64,000 bases of DNA, taken from assembly GCF_014467075.1 (NCBI RefSeq), contig NZ_AP023027.1, positions 1,801,501 to 1,865,500 of the forward strand, in the 5' to 3' direction. The notes below the pieces were generated by a model. The model ran no database searches. It was given only the letters and a program-made list of their open reading frames with translations, and was not told the DNA's origin. Position numbers and translations under genes: made by a program. Positions within the stretch are counted from its first letter, which is position 1. Each line of letters opens with the position of its first letter. The stretch comes from Anaerostipes caccae L1-92. Its GTDB lineage: Bacteria > Bacillota > Clostridia > Lachnospirales > Lachnospiraceae. Shown in pieces: positions 61,375 to 64,000 of this stretch.

Positions 61375-61734
61375 ATGGGCTGTTTTGGAAATATATTATG
61401 GTTTATCTGCGGAGGCTTTGTAAGCGGACTGGGCTGGTGCGCTGCCGGCTGCCTCTGGTGCATTACGATAGTGGGAATACCGGTAGGACTTCAGTGTTTT
61501 AAATTCGCTTCCCTAAGCTTCTGGCCCTTCGGAAAAGAAGTACGTTACGGCGGCGGCGCCGGTTCCATGCTTCTGAATATTATCTGGCTGATCGTCACGG
61601 GACTTCCCATGGCCGCAGGCTCTGCCCTTATGGGAGCCTTATTGTGTGTAACCATTGTAGGCATTCCTTTCGGGCTTCAGCATTTTAAGATCGCAAAACT
61701 GGCTCTGATGCCGTTTGGCTCTGAGATTTTTTAA
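61375..61734 (+). CDS. YccF-family membrane protein
   Basis: The 119-residue protein has two copies of the YccF repeat, each with a membrane helix followed by ITIVGIPVGLQCFKFASLSFWPFG or VTIVGIPFGLQHFKIAKLALMPFG like sequence (given here in part). The function of the family is unknown. It follows the OLD gene by 12 bases with GGAGGAAAAAAC. Confidence 0.88.
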   Translation: MGCFGNILWFICGGFVSGLGWCAAGCLWCITIVGIPVGLQCFKFASLSFWPFGKEVRYGGGAGSMLLNIIWLIVTGLPMAAGSALMGALLCVTIVGIPFGLQHFKIAKLALMPFGSEIF

Positions 61735-61749
61735 AACACAGGAGAAATC

Positions 61750-63462
61750 ATGAACGTTATACTTACTGCAATTAATGCAAAATACATCCACTCCAATCTG
61801 GCAGTGTACTGCCTGAGAGCTTTTGCAAAACCCTATCAGGACGAAATCACTGTCGCAGAATATACGATCAACCAGCAGACAGACGATATTTTAATGGATC
61901 TGTACAAACAAAAACCGGATCTTCTTTGTTTCTCCTGTTATATTTGGAATATCGAATATGTGGAACGAATCCTCCGCGAGATAAAAAAACTGTTCCCCTC
62001 CCTGCCCATCTGGCTGGGAGGGCCGGAAGTCTCTTATGATGCAGAACAAGTTCTCCTGACATTTCCCGAGGTTACAGGAATCATGAGGGGAGAAGGAGAA
62101 GAAACATTTTTGGAGCTGCTTGACCATTATCACGGCAAGACAGAAGATCTCTCTCAGATTCAAGGCATTACTTACCGACATCGGGATCAGATTACAGAAA
62201 ATCCATGGCGGCCTGTCATGGATTTAAGCATGGTCCCCTTTGTCTACCACCATCTGGAAGATTTTCAGAATAAGATCATTTACTATGAATCCAGCCGGGG
62301 CTGTCCTTTTTCCTGCAGCTACTGCCTTTCATCCATTGACAAGTGCCTGCGTTTTAGGGATCTGTCTCTCGTAACAGAAGAACTGCAGTTTTTTCTTAAC
62401 CACAGGGTTCCCCAGGTAAAATTCGTAGACAGGACGTTCAACTGTAACCACAGACATGCCGCGGCCATATGGAATTATATAAAGGATCACGACAACGGCA
62501 TCACCAATTTCCACTTTGAGGTGGCCGCCGATCTTTTATCAGAGGAAGAATTAGATCTGATATCCGGCATGCGTCCCGGCCTGATCCAGCTGGAAATCGG
62601 AGTTCAGTCCACCAATCCGAAAACGATATCCGAGATCTGCAGGAAAATGGATTTTGCCAAAGTATCCGCCATTGCAGAGAGGATCAACCATGGACAAAAT
62701 ATCCATCAGCACCTGGACCTGATCGCGGGTCTTCCGTTTGAAGATCTCAAAAGTTTCAGGGATTCTTTTAACGACGTATACAGAGTAAGGCCGGAACAGC
62801 TGCAGCTTGGATTTTTAAAAGTGCTGAAAGGATCTTTTATGGAGCAGCAGAAGGATTCCTATGGACTTGTATATAAGAGCACTCCTCCCTATGAGGTTCT
62901 CTATACAAAATGGCTCTCTTACGAAGACGTTCTTACGCTGAAGTCTGTTGAGAGTATGGTGGAAACTTACTATAACAGCGGTCAGTTCACTTATACGATG
63001 AGACAGCTGGAACACGAATTTTCCACACCTTTTGATATGTACCAAAGTCTCGGGGAATTCTATTTACAAAACGGCTATCACAAGAGAAAGCATTCCCGTA
63101 TTTCCAGATATGAAATTTTGGATGAATTTATTTCAGGACTGCCCGGCATCAAAGAAAAAAAATCTTTTTATAAGGAATACTTAACCTTTGATCTGTACTT
63201 GCGGGAAAATGTGAAAAACCGGCCCGGATTTGCCGGGGATTATTCTGTGGGGAAAGAGGAGCTGTATGATCTCTATGATGAAGTACTGTCCAAAAATCCA
63301 TCTTTATCCGCGTATGCGAAAAAGAATATGCGCAAGATGGCCCACATTGAGAAATTCCGGTATGATGTTTATGGCAGCGGATGCAGGAAAGACACACTCC
63401 TTCTCTTTGATTATCAAAAAAGAAATCCTCTCAATCAACAGGCCTGTGTAATACAGCTTTGA
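61750..63462 (+). CDS. B12-binding-domain radical SAM protein
   Basis: The 570-residue enzyme has an N-terminal cobalamin-binding-like domain (about 1-135), then a radical SAM domain with the cluster motif C185-x3-C189-x2-C192 (GCPFSCSYC) and a C-terminal DUF4080-like region. Similar proteins occur widely in Clostridia without a known substrate. The N-terminal domain lacks an obvious DxHxxG cobalamin motif, so B12 may not be bound. It starts behind ACAGGAG 16 bases after the YccF gene. Confidence 0.87.
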   Translation: MNVILTAINAKYIHSNLAVYCLRAFAKPYQDEITVAEYTINQQTDDILMDLYKQKPDLLCFSCYIWNIEYVERILREIKKLFPSLPIWLGGPEVSYDAEQVLLTFPEVTGIMRGEGEETFLELLDHYHGKTEDLSQIQGITYRHRDQITENPWRPVMDLSMVPFVYHHLEDFQNKIIYYESSRGCPFSCSYCLSSIDKCLRFRDLSLVTEELQFFLNHRVPQVKFVDRTFNCNHRHAAAIWNYIKDHDNGITNFHFEVAADLLSEEELDLISGMRPGLIQLEIGVQSTNPKTISEICRKMDFAKVSAIAERINHGQNIHQHLDLIAGLPFEDLKSFRDSFNDVYRVRPEQLQLGFLKVLKGSFMEQQKDSYGLVYKSTPPYEVLYTKWLSYEDVLTLKSVESMVETYYNSGQFTYTMRQLEHEFSTPFDMYQSLGEFYLQNGYHKRKHSRISRYEILDEFISGLPGIKEKKSFYKEYLTFDLYLRENVKNRPGFAGDYSVGKEELYDLYDEVLSKNPSLSAYAKKNMRKMAHIEKFRYDVYGSGCRKDTLLLFDYQKRNPLNQQACVIQL

Positions 63463-63479
63463 ATACAAAGGAGAAAACC

Positions 63480-64000
63480 ATGCTTTCAAGAAAAGAAATG
63501 AAGCAGCTGGGCAGACAGTCATTAAAAAAGCATTATATCATGTTTCTTGCCGTCTGCCTGATTGCCGCATTTTTTGGGACCGAGTTCACCGGCTCTCTTA
63601 AGTTTGTCAAAACCTATTCTCCCACTTCAGAACAAGTTTCCCCATCCGGTACCGTAACAGTGCAAAAAGGGATCATCGATGTTACAGAAGACTTGTTTAC
63701 AGGCGGTACAAAAAAGGCAAGAAAGAAATCAGAAAAAATAAAAAAAGAAGAAGTAAAGGCTGCCAAACACGGAAATCCGGCATTTGGCCGGAGCCGGGGT
63801 GTTTTTGCCGAGGCATTTAACGCTGTAACTTCCGGATCCATTGTTGTAACCTTAGTTTCCGGGTTAAATTCCTTCCTTGGCTCTACAGACGCTGCACTGG
63901 CAGTCCTTTTGATCCTCAGTATCCTCATCGTGTGTTTCTTCTGGGTATTTATCGTAAATACATATTCCGTCATATCCAGAAGAATCTTTCTGGAGGGGCG
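63480..64000 (+). CDS. Membrane protein, DUF975-like, 3' end outside window
   Basis: The frame begins at an ATG behind AAAGGAG and runs off the right edge. The visible 173 residues start with SRKEMKQLGRQSLKKHY, a membrane helix (residues 20-36), an extracellular or loop region rich in Lys and Glu, and a second strong hydrophobic segment near 140-165. The start resembles DUF975 proteins, but the missing end prevents a firm call. Confidence 0.6.
   Translation, partial: MLSRKEMKQLGRQSLKKHYIMFLAVCLIAAFFGTEFTGSLKFVKTYSPTSEQVSPSGTVTVQKGIIDVTEDLFTGGTKKARKKSEKIKKEEVKAAKHGNPAFGRSRGVFAEAFNAVTSGSIVVTLVSGLNSFLGSTDAALAVLLILSILIVCFFWVFIVNTYSVISRRIFLEG

Noticed and set aside
1..64000. CRISPR arrays, tRNA or rRNA genes, complete insertion sequences
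   Set aside because: None was seen on reading both strands; short tRNA-like or degenerate repeats could be missed without a search tool.

Overview
The window looks like chromosome from a low-to-mid GC, anaerobic, Gram-positive gut-type Clostridia, most likely a Lachnospiraceae (Anaerostipes would fit, but genus is a guess). Pointers are the Firmicute DNA polymerase PolC, a flavodiiron oxygen-scavenging protein, strong sigma-A promoters (TTGACA-17-TATAAT), purine-rich Shine-Dalgarno sequences, and the order pyrH-frr, uppS-cdsA-dxr-rseP-ispG-polC, and rimP-nusA-rnpM-ylxQ-infB-rbfA-nrnA-truB-ribF. No tRNA, rRNA, CRISPR array or complete insertion sequence was seen.

Layout. 1-1.2 kb: 5' part of a flavodiiron protein gene (minus strand). 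1.4-5.6 kb: a small anchored protein, a YdcF-like protein, a YgjP-like metallopeptidase, purine nucleoside phosphorylase, an SAH/MTA-deaminase-type amidohydrolase and D-aminoacyl-tRNA deacylase. 5.7-16.3 kb: housekeeping block pyrH-frr // uppS-cdsA-dxr-rseP-ispG-polC (nucleotide metabolism, ribosome recycling, isoprenoid and lipid synthesis, replication). 16.3-42.1 kb: an accessory stretch sitting exactly between polC and rimP, which are neighbours in many Firmicutes. It holds a PAS-GGDEF-HD-GYP protein, a copper module (copA with a terminal CopZ-like domain, then csoR), the catabolic operon described below, a zinc/manganese-type ABC transporter, an EndoQ-like PHP nuclease fused to a UvrD-type helicase, and one orphan phage tail-fibre gene. 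42.1-50 kb: rimP-to-ribF translation block with its own extended -10 promoter and a GNRA-capped leader hairpin. 50-64 kb: a cytidylate-kinase-like protein, a nuclease lipoprotein, an FMN alpha-hydroxy-acid dehydrogenase with an N-terminal cysteine cluster, a regulator with two GntR-type helix-turn-helices, a hybrid histidine kinase, a Xer-type recombinase, pgsA, an OLD-family ATPase/TOPRIM protein, a YccF protein, a B12-binding-type radical SAM protein and the start of a membrane protein gene.

The most interesting system is the 14-gene operon at about 23.1-34.1 kb, read divergently from a PRD/EIIB/EIIA-containing activator. In order it encodes E1-alpha, E1-beta and E3 of a 2-oxoacid/acetoin-type dehydrogenase, a stand-alone lipoyl protein, a stand-alone E2 catalytic domain, a zinc alcohol dehydrogenase, a complete galactitol-family PTS (IIB, IIA, IIC), a dedicated HPr, a 32-residue membrane peptide, a RuBisCO-like protein (RLP), a metallo-beta-lactamase-fold enzyme and a lipoate-protein ligase. 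The gene set implies PTS uptake and phosphorylation of an unidentified polyol or sugar, oxidation by the dehydrogenase, enolate chemistry by the RLP, and CoA-dependent cleavage or decarboxylation by a lipoylated complex that the operon itself can lipoylate. No aldolase or kinase is present, so this is not a standard galactitol operon. The substrate cannot be read from sequence.
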